Below, in pieces: positions 26,501 to 40,090 of a stretch of DNA of 64,000 bases. Made by a program: the position numbers and the translations under genes. How positions within the stretch are numbered: the first letter of the stretch is position 1; each line of letters begins with the position of its first letter. Below the pieces are notes generated by a model that was not told where the DNA came from, did not search any database, and saw nothing but the letters and a program-made list of their open reading frames with translations. The stretch is from Halictus rubicundus (Eukaryota > Arthropoda > Insecta > Hymenoptera > Halictidae): contig NW_027488890.1 of NCBI RefSeq assembly GCF_050948215.1, positions 1 through 64,000 on the forward strand, written 5' to 3'.

Positions 26501-28270
26501 ATCCTGTCCTCTATCCTATCCTATCCTCTATAATATCGTATCCTTTATCCTATCCTATCCTCTATTCTATCCGATCACCTATCTTTTTCCTCTATCCTAT
26601 CCTATACTCTTTCCTATCATATCCTCAATCCTATCCTATCCTCAATCCTATCCTATCCTCTATCCTATCCAATCCCCTATCCTATCCTCTATCCTATCCT
26701 ATTCTCTATCCTATTCTCAATCGTATCCTATCCTCTATCCTATCCTATCCTCTATCCTATCCTATACTCTAACCTATCCTATCCTCTATAATATCAAATC
26801 CTCTATCATATCCTATCCTCAATCCTATCCTATCCTCTATCCTATCCAACCCCCTATCCTATCCGCTATCCTATCCTATCCTCTAACTTATCCTATCTTC
26901 TATACTATCCTATCCTCTATCCTATCCAATCCCCTATCCTATAGGCTATCCTATCCAATCCCCTATCTTATCCTCGATCCTATCCTATCCTCTAACTTAT
27001 CCTATCCTCTCTCCTATCCTATCCTCTATCCTATCCTATACTTTATCCTATCCTATCCTCTATAATATCGTATCCTCTATCATATCCTATCCTCAATCCT
27101 ATCCTATCCTCTATCGTATCCTATCCCCTACCCTATCCTATTGTCTATAATATCGTATCCTCTATCCTATCCTATCCTCTATCCTATCCCACCCTCAATC
27201 CTATCCTATCCTCTATCGTATTATATCCTCTATCCTATCCAATCGCCGATCCTATCCTCTATCCTATCCTATCCAATCCCCCATCCTATCCTCCATCCTA
27301 TCCTATCCTCTATCCTATCCTATCCTCTATCCTATCCTATCCACTATAATATCGTATCCTCTATAATATCGTACCCTTTATCTTATCCTATCCTCTATTC
27401 TATCCGATCCCCTATCTTATCCTCTATCCTATCCTATCCTCTTTCCTATCATATCCTGAATCCTATCCCATCCTCTATCCTATCCAACCTCCTGTCCTAT
27501 CCTCTATCCTATCCTATTCTCTATCCTATCCTCAATCCTATCGTATCCTCTATCCTATCCTATCCTCTATCGTATCCTATCCGCTATCCTATACTATCGT
27601 CAATCCTATCGTATCCTCTATCCTATCCTATCCTCTATCCTATCCTATACTCTAACCTATCCTATCCTCTATCCGACCCTATCCTCTATCCTACCCTATC
27701 CTCTATAATGTCGTATCCTCTATCCTATCCTATACTCTATCCAATCCTATGCTCTGTCCTATCCTATTCTCTATCCTATCTCATACTCTATCCTATCCTA
27801 CCCTCTGTCCTATCCTATCCTCTACCATATCCTGTCCTCTATCCTATCCTGTCCTCTACCCTATCCTTACTCTATCCTATACTATCCTCTATCCTATCCT
27901 ATCCTCTATTATATAATATGCTCTATCCTATCCAATCAACTATCCTATCCTCTATCTTATCCTATCCTCAATACTATCCTATCCCCTATCCTATCCTATC
28001 CTATCGTCTATCCTATCCAATCCTCTATCCTATTCTATCATATCCTCTATCCCATCGTATCCTCTATTCTATCCGATCACCTATCTTATCCTCTATCCTA
28101 TCCTATACTCTTTCCTATCATATCCTCAATCCTATCCTATCCTCAATCCTATCCTATCCTCTATCCTATCCAATCCCCTATCCTATCCTCTATCCTATCC
28201 TATTCTCTATCCTATTCTCAATCGTATCGTATCCTCTATCCTATCCTATCCTCTAACCTATCCTATCCCC
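23541..28270. repeat. Core higher-order segment X, copy 1
   Basis: This segment recurs at about 35,924-40,090 with offsets that step through 12,383, 12,582, 12,650 and 13,286 bp, so the order is preserved but blocks have been gained or lost in one copy. Markers in order are: GTATCGTCTATC (23,549), CTATTGTATCC with CCACTTTCCTGTCG (23,911), CTGCAATATCC (24,066), the homogeneous run (24,119), GAATCCACTATC (24,738), AATCCAAAATC (25,131), CCTTCATCATATCC (25,852) and ATGCAGTCCCCG (26,455). The part at about 24,586-25,240 is also copied at 29,628 (offset 5,042). Only satellite monomers are present. Confidence 0.8.
24119..24412. repeat. Homogeneous 17-bp run, 16 monomers (longest in the series)
   Basis: Bounded on the left by TATACAATCGCC and on the right by TACCGCC, this run holds a 12-bp short unit, sixteen 17-bp monomers and a 10-bp partial unit (294 bp). 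I see a single variant base, the G ending the first short unit. Runs with the same two boundaries at 29,263, 32,969 and 41,048 hold ten monomers, and the one at 36,701 holds fourteen. The differences are exact multiples of 17 bp. Confidence 0.88.
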
Positions 28271-29174
28271 TATCCTATCACATCCTATATCCTATCCAAT
28301 CCTCTATAATATCGTATTCTCTATCCTATCCTATCATCTAACTTATCCTATCCTCTCTCCTATCCTATCCTCTATCCTATCCTATCCTCTATCCTATCCT
28401 ATACTCTAACCTATCCTATCCTCTATAATATCACATCCTCTATCATATCCTATCCTCAATCCTATCCTATCCTCTATCCTATCCAACCCCCTATCCTATC
28501 CGCTATCCTATCCTATCCTCTAACTTATCCTATCTTCTATACTATCCTATCCTCTATCCTATCCAATCCCCTATCCTATAGGCTATCCTATCCAATCCCC
28601 TATCTTATCCTCGATCCTATCCTATCCTCTAACTTATCCTATCCTCTCTCCTATCCTATCCTCTATCCTATCCTATACTTTATCCTATCCTATCCTCTAT
28701 AATATCGTATCCTCTATCATATCCTATCCTCAATCCTATCCTATCCTCTATCGTATCCTATCCCCTACCCTATCCTATTGTCTATAATATCGTATCCTCT
28801 ATCCTATCCTATCCTCTATCCTATCCCACCCTCAATCCTATCCTATCCTCTATCGTATTATATCCTCTATCCTATCCAATCGCCGATCCTATCCTCTATC
28901 CTATCCTATCCAATCCCCCATCCTATCCTCCATCCTATCCTATCCTCTATCCTATCCTATCCTCTATCCTATCCTATCCACTATAATATCGTATCCTCTA
29001 TAATATCGTACCCTTTATCTTATCCTATCCTCTATTCTATCCGATCCCCTATCTTATCCTCTATCCTATCCTATCCTCTTTCCTATCATATCCTGAATCC
29101 TATCCCATCCTCTATCCTATCCAACCTCCTGTCCTATCCTCTATCCTATCCTATTCTCTATCCTATCCTCAATC
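26941..29174. repeat. 1,637-bp tandem duplication in array B core (segment Y)
   Basis: Markers starting with ATAGGCTATCC at 26,941 recur at 28,578, and the region from 27,141 recurs from 28,778, both at 1,637 bp. Agreement continues through CCGATCCTATCC, GAATCCTATCCC and CCAACCTCCTGTCC, then stops at about 29,174. There copy 2 switches to ACCCTCAATCCTTTCC, the approach to the homogeneous run. Further relatives of this segment lie at 32,284, 40,363, 47,157 and 48,743 (the last with AAGG replaced as ATAAGC). Confidence 0.83.
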
Positions 29175-29262
29175 CTATCCTACCCTCAATCCTTTCCTAT
29201 CCTATATCCTGCAATATCCTCTATCCTATCCTATCCTCTGTCATCTATCCTATACAATCGCC

Positions 29263-29454
29263 TATCCTATCCTCTATCCTATCCTATCCTCTATCCTATC
29301 CTATCCTCTATCCTATCCTATCCTCTATCCTATCCTATCCTCTATCCTATCCTATCCTGTATCCTATCCTATCCTCTATCCTATCCTATCCTCTATCCTA
29401 TCCTATCCTCTATCCTATCCTATCCTCTATCCTATCCTATCCTCTATCCTATCC
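29263..29454. repeat. Homogeneous 17-bp run, 10 monomers
   Basis: The run has the same left boundary (ATACAATCGCC) as that at 24,119, and its right boundary is TACCGC followed by ATATAATATCG, a substitution of the usual TACCGCC. It is 192 bp long: a 12-bp unit, ten monomers and a 10-bp partial unit. One internal C-to-G change is seen near 29,358. Confidence 0.86.
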
Positions 29455-32150
29455 TACCGCATATAATATCGTATCATCTATCCTATCCTATCCTCTGTCA
29501 TCTATCCTATACAATCGCCTATCCTATCCTCTTTCCTATAATATCATCTATCCTATCCTATTCTCTATCCTATCCTATCCTCTATCCTATCGTATCCTCT
29601 ATCCTATCCTATCCTCAATCCTATCCTATGCTCTATCCTATCCAATCCCATATCCTATCCTCTATCCTAACCAATCCCCTATTTTATCCTCTATCTTATA
29701 CTATCCTGTATCCTATCCAATCCCCTATCCTATCCTCTATCCTATCCTATACTCTATCCTATCCTATCCTCTATAATATCGAATCCACTATCATATCCTA
29801 TCCTCTTCCCTATAATATCATCTATCCTATCCTATCCTCAATCCTATCCTATCCTCTATCCTCTCCTATCCTCTATCCTATCCTATCCTCTACAATATCG
29901 TATCCTCTTTCCTATAATATCATCTATCCTATCCTATCCTCTATCCTATCCTATCCTCTATCCTATCGTATCCTCTATCGTATCCCATCCTCTATCGTAT
30001 CCTATTCTCTATGCTATCCTATCCAGTATCCTATAATATCCTCTATCCTATCCTATACTCTATCCTATCCTACCCTCTGTCCTATCCTATTTTCTATCCT
30101 ATCCTATCATCTATCCTATCCTGTCCTCTATCCTATCCTGTCGTCTATCCTATCCTATCCTCTATCGTATCCAATCCAAAATCTTATCCTCTATCTTATA
30201 CTATCCTGTATCCTATCCGATCCCCTATCCTATCCTCTATCCTATCCTATACTCTATCCTATCCTATTCTCTGTCCTATCCTATTTTCTATCCTATCCTA
30301 TCCTCTGTCCTATCCTATCCTCAATCCTATCCTATCCTCTTTTATATTATAGCCTATATCCTATCCTATCCTCTATCCTGTCCTGTCCTTTATACTATTC
30401 AATCCTGTATCGTATCCTCTATCCTATCCTATCCTTTATACTATGCAATCGTCTATCGTATCCGCTGTCCTTTTCCATCCTCTATCCTATCCAATCCCCT
30501 ATCATATCGTCTGACTTATCCTCTATCATATCCTATCCTCTATACTATACTATCCTCTATCCAATCCTATCCCCTATACTATCCTATCCTATCCACTATC
30601 CTATCCTATCCTCAATCCTATCCTATCCTCTATCCTATCCTATCCTTTATAATATCCAATCCTCTATCGTATCCTCTACCCTATCCTATCCTGTATACTA
30701 TCCTATCCTCTACAATATCGTATCCTCTGTCATATCCTATCCTCTTTCCCATAATATCTTCTATCCTATCCTATTCTCTATCGTAGCCTATCCTCTATCC
30801 TATCCAATCCCCTATGGTATCCTCTATACTATACTATCGTCTATCCTATCCTATCCCCTATACTATCCTATCCACAATCCTATCCTATCCTCTATTATAT
30901 GCTATACTGTATCCTATCCTATCCTCTATAATATCGTATCCTTCATCATATCCTATCCTCTAACTTATCCTATCCTCTATCCTATCCTATCCTCTAACTT
31001 ATCCTATCCTCTCTCCTATCCTATCCTCTATCCTATCCAATCCTATATCGTATCCTATCCGCTATCCTATCCTATCCTCTATCCTATCCTATCCCCTACC
31101 CTATCCTATTGTCTATAATATCGTATCCTCTATCATATCCTATCCTCTTTCCTATAATATCATCTATCCTATCCTATTATCTATCCTATCCTATCCTCCA
31201 TCATATTGTATCCTCTATCGGATCCTATCCTCTATCCTATCCAATCCCCTATCCTATCCTCAATCCTATCCTATCCTCTATCCTATCCTATCCTCTATAA
31301 TATCGTATCCTCTATCATATCCTATCCTCTTTCCTATAATATCATCTATCCTATCGTATCCTCTATCCTATCCTATCCTCTATCCTATCCTATACTCTAA
31401 CCTATCCTATCCTCTATCCGACCCTATCCTCTATCCTACCCTATCCTCTATAATGTCGTATCCTCTATCCTATCCTATACTCTATCCAATCCTATGCTCT
31501 GTCCTATCCTATTCTCTATCCTATCTCATACTCTATCCTATCCTACCCTCTGTCCTATCCTATCCTCTACCATATCCTGTCCTCTATCCTATCCTGTCCT
31601 CTACCCTATCCTTACTCTATCCTATACTATCCTCTATCCTATCCTATCCTCTATTATATAATATGCTCTATCCTATCCAATCATCTATCCTATCCTCTAT
31701 CTTATCCTATCCTCAATACTATCCTATCCCCTATCCTATCCTATCCTATCGTCTATCCTATCCAATCCTCTATCCTATTCTATCATATCCTCTATCCCAT
31801 CGTATCCTCTATTCTATCCGATCACCTATCTTATCCTCTATCCTATCCTATACTCTTTCCTATCATATCCTCAATCCTATCCTATCCTCAATCCTATCCT
31901 ATCCTCTATCCTATCCAATCCCCTATCCAATCCTCTATCCTATCCTATTCTCTATCCTATTCTCAATCGTATCGTATCCTCTATCCTATCCTATCCTCTA
32001 ACCTATCCTATCCCCTATCCTATCACATCCTATATCCTATCCAATCCTCTATAATATCGTATTCTCTATCCTATCCTATCATCTAACTTATCCTATCCTC
32101 TCTCCTATCCTATCCTCTATCCTATCCTATCCTCTATCCTATCCTATACT
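29455..32150. repeat. Core higher-order region between homogeneous runs
   Basis: About 29,628-30,290 copies 24,586-25,240 (offset 5,042). The region is copied again from 33,334 (offset 3,706) and from 41,413 (offset 11,785). A rare CTTTTATATTATAGCC stretch near 30,342 is found again near 33,857 and 42,122. From about 31,450 the sequence repeats 27,700-28,256, including TAATGTCGTATCC and CTATTATATAATATGC. The region is therefore a mosaic of segments X and Y, with no non-satellite sequence. Confidence 0.78.
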
Positions 32151-35100
32151 CTAACCTATCCTATCCTCTATAATATCATATCCTCTATCATATCCTATCC
32201 TCAATCCTATCCTATCCTCTATCCTATCCAACCCCCTATCCTATCCGCTATCCTATCCTCTATCCTATCCAATCCCCTATCCTATAGGCTATCCTATCCA
32301 ATCCCCTATCTTATCCTCGATCCTATCCTATCCTCTAACTTATCCTATCCTCTCTCCTATCCTATCCTCTATCCTATCCTATACTTTATCCTATCCTATC
32401 CTCTATAATATCGTATCCTCTATCATATCCTATCCTCAATCCTATCCTATCCTCTATCGTATCCTATCCCCTACCCTATCCTATTGTCTATAATATCATA
32501 TCCTCTATCCTATCCGATCCTCTATTCTATCCCACCCTCAATCCTATCCTATCCTCTATCGTATTAATTCCTCTATCCTATCCAATCGCCGATCCTATCC
32601 TCTATCCTATCCTATCCAATCCCCCATCCTATCCTCCATCCTATCCTATCCTCTATCCTATCCTATCCTCTATCCTATCCTATCCACTATAATATCGTAT
32701 CCTCTATAATATCGTACCCTTTATCTTATCCTATCCTCTATTCTATCCGATCCCCTATCTTATCCTCTATCCTATCCTATCCTCTTTCCTATCATATCCT
32801 GAATCCTATCCCATCCTCTATCCTATCCAACCTCCTGTCCTATCCTCTATCCTATCCTATTCTCTATCCTATCCTCAATCCTATCCTACCCTCAATCCTT
32901 TCCTATCCTATATCCTGCAATATCCTCTATCCTATCCTATCCTCTGTCATCTATCCTATACAATCGCCTATCCTATCCTCTATCCTATCCTATCCTCTAT
33001 CCTATCCTATCCTCTATCCTATCCTATCCTCTATCCTATCCTATCCTCTATCCTATCCTATCCTCTATCCTATCCTATCCTCTATCCTATCCTATCCTCT
33101 ATCCTATCCTATCCTCTATCCTATCCTATCCTCTATCCTATCCTATCCTCTATCCTATCCTACCGCCTATAATATCGTATCATCTATCCTATCCTATCCT
33201 CTGTCATCTATCCTATACAATCGCCTATCCTATCCTCTTTCCTATAATATCATCTATCCTATCCTATTCTCTATCCTATCCTATCCTCTATCCTATCGTA
33301 TCCTCTATCCTATCCTATCCTCAATCCTATCCTATGCTCTATCCTATCCAATCCCATATCCTATCCTCTATCCTAACCAATCCCCTATTTTATCCTCTAT
33401 CTTATACTATCCTGTATCCTATCCAATCCCCTATCCTATCCTCTATCCTATCCTATACTCTATCCTATCCTATCCTCTATAATATCGAATCCACTATCAT
33501 ATCCTATCCTCTTCCCTATAATATCATCTATCCTATCCTATCCTCAATCCTATCCTATCCTCTATCCTCTCCTATCCTCTATCCTATCCTATCCTCTACA
33601 ATATCGTATCCTCTTTCCTATAATATCATCTATCCTATCCTATCCTCTATCCTATCCTATCCTCTATCCTATCCTATCCTCTATCGTATCCAATCCAAAA
33701 TCTTATCCTCTATCTTATACTATCCTGTATCCTATCCGATCCCCTATCCTATCCTCTATCCTATCCTATACTCTATCCTATCCTATTCTCTGTCCTATCC
33801 TATTTTCTATCCTATCCTATCCTCTGTCCTATCCTATCCTCAATCCTATCCTATCCTCTTTTATATTATAGCCTATATCCTATCCTATCCTCTATCCTAT
33901 CCTATCCTCTATAATATCGTGTCCCCTATCCTATAATATCATCTATCCTATCCTATTTTCTAGCCTATCCTATCCTATCCACTATCCTATCCTATTTTCT
34001 AGCCTATCCTATCCTATCCTCTATTATATTATAGCCTATATCCTATCCTATCCTCTATCCTGTCCTGTCCTTTATACTATTCAATCCTGTATCGTATCCT
34101 CTATCCTATCCTATCCTTTATGCTATGCAATCGTCTATCGTATCCGCTGTCCTTTTCCATCCTCTATCCTATCCAATCCCCTATCATATCGTCTGACTTA
34201 TCCTCTATCATATCCTATCCTCTATACTATACTATCCTCTATCCAATCCTATCCCCTATACTATCCTATCCTATCCACTATCCTATCCTATCCTCAATCC
34301 TATCCTATCCTCTATCCTATCCTATCCTTTATAATATCCAATCCTCTATCGTATCCTCTACCCTATCCTAACCTGTATACTATCCTATCCTCTACAATAT
34401 CGTATCCTCTGTCATATCCTATCCTCTTTCCCATAATATCTTCTATCCTATCCTATTCTCTATCGTAGCCTATCCTCTATCCTATCCAATCCCCTATCCT
34501 ATCCTCTATACTATACTATCGTCTATCCTATCCTATCCCCTATACTATCCTATCCACAATCCTATCCTATCCTCTATTATATGCTATACTGTATCCTATC
34601 CTATCGTCTATAATATCGTATCCTTCATCATATCCTATCCTCTAACTTATCCTATCCTCTATCCTATCCTATCCTCTAACTTATCCTATCCTCTCTCCTA
34701 TCCTATCCTCTATCCTATCCAATCCTATATCGTATCCTATCCGCTATCCTATCCTATCCTCTATCCTATCCTATCCCCTACCCTATCCTATTGTCTATAA
34801 TATCGTATCCTCTATCATATCCTATCCTCTTTCCTATAATATCATCTATCCTATCCTATTATCTATCCTATCCTATCCTCCATCATATTGTATCCTCTAT
34901 CGGATCCTATCCTCTATCCTATCCAATCCCCTATCCTATCCTCAATCCTATCCTATCCTCTATCCTATCCTATCCTCTATAATATCGTATCCTCTATCAT
35001 ATCCTATCCTCTTTCCTATAATATCATCTATCCTATCCTATTCTCTATCCTATCCTATCCTCTATCCTATCCGATCCCCAATCTTATCCTCTCTCTATCC

Positions 35101-35920
35101 TATCCTATCCTCTGTCCTATCGTACCCACAATCCTATCCTATCCGCTATCCTATACTATCCTCAATCCTATCGTATCATCTATCCTATCCTATCCTCTAT
35201 CCTATCCTCTATAATATCATATCCTCTATCATATCCTATCCTCAATCCTATCCTATCCTCTATAATATCGTATCCTCTATCCTATCAAATCACCTATCCT
35301 CTATCCTATCAGATCCCCTATCTTATCCTCTATCCTATCCTATCCTCTATCCTATCCTACCCTCAATCATATCCTATCCTCTATCCTATGCAGTCCCCGA
35401 TCATATCCACTATCGTATCCTATCCAATCCCCCATCCTGTCCTCTATCCTATCCTATCCTCTATAATATCGTATCCTCTATCATATCCTATCCTCAATCC
35501 TATCCTATCCTCTATCGTATCCTATCCCCTACCCTATCCTATTGTCTATAATATCGTATCCTCTATCCTATCCTATCCTCTATCCTATCCCACCCTCAAT
35601 CCTATCCTATCCTCTATCGTATTATATCCTCTATCCTATCCAATCGCCGATCCTATCCTCTATCCTATCCTATCCAATCCCCCATCCTATCCTCCATCCT
35701 ATCCTATCCTCTATCCTATCCTATCCTCTATCCTATCCTATCCACTATAATATCGTATCCTCTATAATATCGTACCCTTTATCTTATCCTATCCTCTATT
35801 CTATCCGATCCCCTATCTTATCCTCTATCCTATCCTATCCTCTTTCCTATCATATCCTGAATCCTATCCCATCCTCTATCCTATCCAACCTCCTGTCCTA
35901 TCCTCTATCCTATCCTATCC
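32150..35920. repeat. Core higher-order block, copy beta (duplicated 8.1-8.3 kb downstream)
   Basis: This block is collinear with about 40,190-44,210. Offsets are 8,040 at the left edge, 8,079 over most of the left half, 8,266 near 34,120 and 8,283 near 35,388-35,920. Fine variants are shared, including ATTAATTCC near 32,565 and 40,645, and CCGCTGTCCTTTTCC near 34,143 and 42,409. The offset rises by gains in copy gamma or losses in copy beta. The shared single-base variants show this is a recent multi-kilobase duplication. Confidence 0.82.
32969..33160. repeat. Homogeneous 17-bp run, 10 monomers
   Basis: This 192-bp run lies between CAATCGCC and TACCGCC, with a 12-bp unit, ten monomers and a 10-bp partial unit. 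I saw no internal variant. It is equal in length to the runs at 29,263 and 41,048. Confidence 0.87.
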
Positions 35921-38900
35921 TCTATAATATCGTATCGTCTATCATATCCTATCCTCTTTCCTATAATATCATCTATCCTATCCTATTCTCTATGCTATCG
36001 TATCCTATATCCTATCCTATCGTCTATCGTATTATGTCCTCTATCGTATCCAATCCTATATCCTATCCTCTATCCTATCCTATCCTCTCTCCTATCCTAC
36101 ATTCTATAATATCGTATCGTCTATCATATCCTATCCTCTTTCCTATAATATCATCTATCCTATCCTATTCTCTATCCTATCCTATCCTCTATCCTATCCT
36201 ATCGTCTATCGTATCCTATCCTCTATCCTATCCAATCCCCTATCCTATCCTCTATCCTGTCCTATGCTCTATCCTATCCTATCCTCTATCCTATCCTATC
36301 CTCTGTCATCTATCCTATCCTCTATAATATCGTATCCTCTATCCTATCCTCTATCCGATCCTCTACCCTATCCTATCATCTATCCTGTCCTTTCCTCTAT
36401 CCTATCCTATCCTCTATCCTATTCTATCCTCTATCCTCTTCAATTACCTATCCTATCCTCTATCCCATCCTTTCCTCTATCCTATCCTATCCTCTATTGT
36501 ATCCTATCCACTTTCCTGTCGTATCCTCTATCCTATTCTATCCTCCATCCTATCCTATCCTCTACCCTATCCTATGCTTTATCCTATCTAATCCCCTACC
36601 CTATCCTCAATCCTATCCTACCCTCAATCCTTTCCTATCCTATATTCTGCAATATCCTCTATCCTATCCTATCCTCTGTCATCTATCCTATACAATCGCC
36701 TATCCTATCCTCTATCCTATCCTATCCTCTATCCTATCCTATCCTCTATCCTATCCTATCCTCTATCCTATCCTATCCTCTATCCTATCCTATCCTCTAT
36801 CCTATCCTATCCTCTATCCTATCCTATCCTCTATCCTATCCTATCCTCTATCCTATCCTATCCTCTATCCTATCCTATCCTCTATCCTATCCTATCCTCT
36901 ATCCTATCCTATCCTCTATCCTATCCTATCTTCTATCCTATCCTATCCTCTATCCTATCCTACCGCCTATAATATCGCATCATCTATCCTATCCTATCCT
37001 CTGTCATCTATCCTATACAATCGCCTATCCTATCCTCTTTCCTATAATATCATCTATCCTATCCTATTCTCTATCCTATCCTATCCTCTATCCTATCGTA
37101 TCCTCTATCCTATCCCATCCTATATCGTATCATATCCTCTATCCTATCCTATCCTGTATCCTATAATATCCTCTATCCTATCCTATCCTCTATCCTATCC
37201 TATCCTCTATCCTATCCTATCCTCAATCCTATCCTATCCTCTATCCTATCCAATCGCATATCCTATCCTCTATCCTAACCAATCCCCTATTTTATCCTCT
37301 ATCTTATACTATCCTGTATCCTATCCAATCCCCTATCCTATCCTCTATCCTATCCTATACTCTATCCTATCCTATCCTCTATAATATCGAATCCACTATC
37401 ATATCCTATCCTCTTCCCTATAATATCATCTATCCTATCCTATCCTCAATCCTATCCTATCCTCTATCCTCTCCTATCCTCTATCCTATCCTATCCTCTA
37501 CAATATCGTATCCTCTTTCCTATAATATCATCTATCCTATCCTATCCTCTATCCTATCCTATCCTCTATCCTATCGTATCCTCTATCGTATCCCATCCTC
37601 TATCGTATCCTATTCTCTATGCTATCCTATCCAGTATCCTATAATATCCTCTATCCTATCCTATACTCTATCCTATCCTACCCTCTGTCCTATCCTATTT
37701 TCTATCCTATCCTATCATCTATCCTATCCTGTCCTCTATCCTATCCTGTCGTCTATCCTATCCTATCCTCTATCGTATCCAATCCAAAATCTTATCCTCT
37801 ATCTTATACTATCCTGTATCCTATCCGATCCCCTATCCTATCCTCTATCCTATCCTATACTCTATCCTATCCTATTCTCTGTCCTATCCTATTTTCTATC
37901 CTATCCTATTCTCTGTCCTATCTTATTTTCTATCCTATCCTATCCTCTGTCCTATCGTATCCTCTATCCTATCCTCTATCCTATCCTGTCCTTTATACTA
38001 TCCAATCCTGTATCGTATCCTGTATCCTATCCTATCCTTTATACTATCCAATCGTCTATCGTATCCTCTATCCTTTCCCATCCTCTATCCTATCCAATCC
38101 CCTATCCTATCCTCTGTCCTATCCTCTATCGTATCCTATCCTCTACACTATCCTATCCTCTTTCCTATCCTATCCTCAATCCTATCCTATCCTCTATTAT
38201 ATTATAGCCTATATCCTATCCTATCCTCTATCCTATCCTATCGTCTATAATATCGTGTCCCCTATCCTATAATATCATCTATCCTATCCTATTTTCTAGC
38301 CTATCCTATCCTATCCACTATCCTATCCTATTTTCTAGCCTATCCTATCCTATCCTCTATTATATTATAGCCTATATCCTATCCTATCCTCTATCCTGTG
38401 ATGTCCTTTATACTATTCAATCCTGTATCGTATCCTCTATCCTATCCTATCCTTTATACTATGCAATCGTCTATCGTATCCGCTGTCCTTTTCCATCCTC
38501 TATCCTATCCAATCCCCTATCATATCGTCTGACTTATCCTCTATCATATCCTATCCTCTATACTATACTATCCTCTATCCAATCCTATCCCCTATACTAT
38601 CCTATCCTATCCACTATCCTATCCTATCCTCAATCCTATCCTATCCTCTATCCTATCCTATCCTTTATAATATCCAATCCTCTATCGTATCCTCTACCCT
38701 ATCCTATCCTGTATACTATCCTATCCTCTACAATATCGTATCCTCTGTCATATCCTATCCTCTTTCCCATAATATCTTCTATCCTATCCTATTCTCTATC
38801 GTAGCCTATCCTCTATCCTATCCAATCCCCTATGCTATCCTCTATACTATACTATCGTCTATCCTATCCTATCCCCTATACTATCCTATCCACAATCCTA

Positions 38901-40090
38901 TCCTATCCTCTATTATATGCTATACTGTATCCTATCCTATCCTCTATAATATCGTATCCTTCATCATATCCTATCCTCTAACTTATCCTATCCTCTATCC
39001 TATCCTATCCTCTAACTTATCCTATCCTCTCTACTATCCTATCCTCTATCCTATCCAATCCTATATCGTATCCTATCCGCTATCCTATCCTATCCTCTAT
39101 CCTATCCTATCCCCTACCCTATCCTATTGTCTATAATATCGTATCCTCTATCATATCCTATCCTCTTTCCTATAATATCATCTATCCTATCCTATTATCT
39201 ATCCTATCCTATCCTCCATCATATTGTATCCTCTATCGTATCCTATCCTCTATCCTATCCAATCCCCTATCCTATCCTCAATCCTATCCTATCCTCTATC
39301 CTATCCTATAATCTATAATATCGTATCCTCTATCATATCCTATCCTCTTTCCTATAATATCATCTATCCTATCCTATTCTCTATCCTATCCTATCCTCTA
39401 TCCTATCCGATCCCCAATCTTATCCTCTCTCTATCCTATCCTATCCTCTGTCCTATCGTACCCTCAATCCTATCCTATCCGCTATCCTATACTATCCTCA
39501 ATCCTATCGTATCATCTATCCTATCCTATCCTCTATCCTATCCTCTATAATATCATATCCTCTATCATATCCTATCCTCAATCCTATCCTATCCTCTATA
39601 ATATCGTATCCTCTATCCTATCAAATCACCTATCCTCTATCCTATCCTATCCTCTATCCTATCAGATCCCCTATCTTATCCTCTATCCTATCCTATCCTC
39701 TATCCTATCCTACCCTCAATCATATCCTATCCTCTATCCTATGCAGTCCCCGATCCTATCCACTATCCTATCCTATCCAATCCCCCATCCTGTCCTCTAT
39801 CCTATCCTATCCTCTATAATATCGTATCCTTTATCCTATCCTATCCTCTATTCTATCCGATCACCTATCTTTTTCCTCTATCCTATCCTATACTCTTTCC
39901 TATCATATCCTCAATCCTATCCTATCCTCAATCCTATCCTATCCTCTATCCTATCCAATCCCCTATCCTATCCTCTATCCTATCCTATTCTCTATCCTAT
40001 TCTCAATCGTATCGTATCCTCTATCCTATCCTATCCTCTAACCTATCCTATCCCCTATCCTATCACATCCTATATCCTATCCAATCCTCT
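35921..40090. repeat. Core higher-order segment X, copy 2
   Basis: This segment is collinear with 23,541-28,270, with the stepwise offsets given for that copy. It begins exactly where copy beta of the neighbouring block stops, after CCAACCTCCTGTCC, so the junction is a fusion of two different higher-order segments. The interval at about 36,040-36,170 adds a stretch with CCTACATTCTATAATATCG that copy 1 lacks but that is present at 23,285. From about 39,540 to 40,090 it is in turn copied to 46,330-46,890 (offset 6,794). Confidence 0.78.
36701..36960. repeat. Homogeneous 17-bp run, 14 monomers
   Basis: This run is 260 bp long between CAATCGCC and TACCGCC, with a 12-bp unit, fourteen monomers and a 10-bp partial unit. 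One monomer carries a C-to-T change (TATCTTC) near 36,930. The excess over the 192-bp runs is 68 bp, exactly four monomers. Confidence 0.87.

Noticed and set aside
29628..31118. A 496-codon open reading frame (and many others in array B, such as 23,466-24,734) as a repetitive Ser/Tyr/Pro/Leu/Ile-rich protein
   Set aside because: The 17-bp monomer has no stop codon in the plus orientation and 17 is not divisible by 3, so all three frames give the same 17-residue cycle. Frames overlap each other, begin at chance ATG variants and end at chance TAA/TAG variants. Reading frame is not preserved between higher-order copies.
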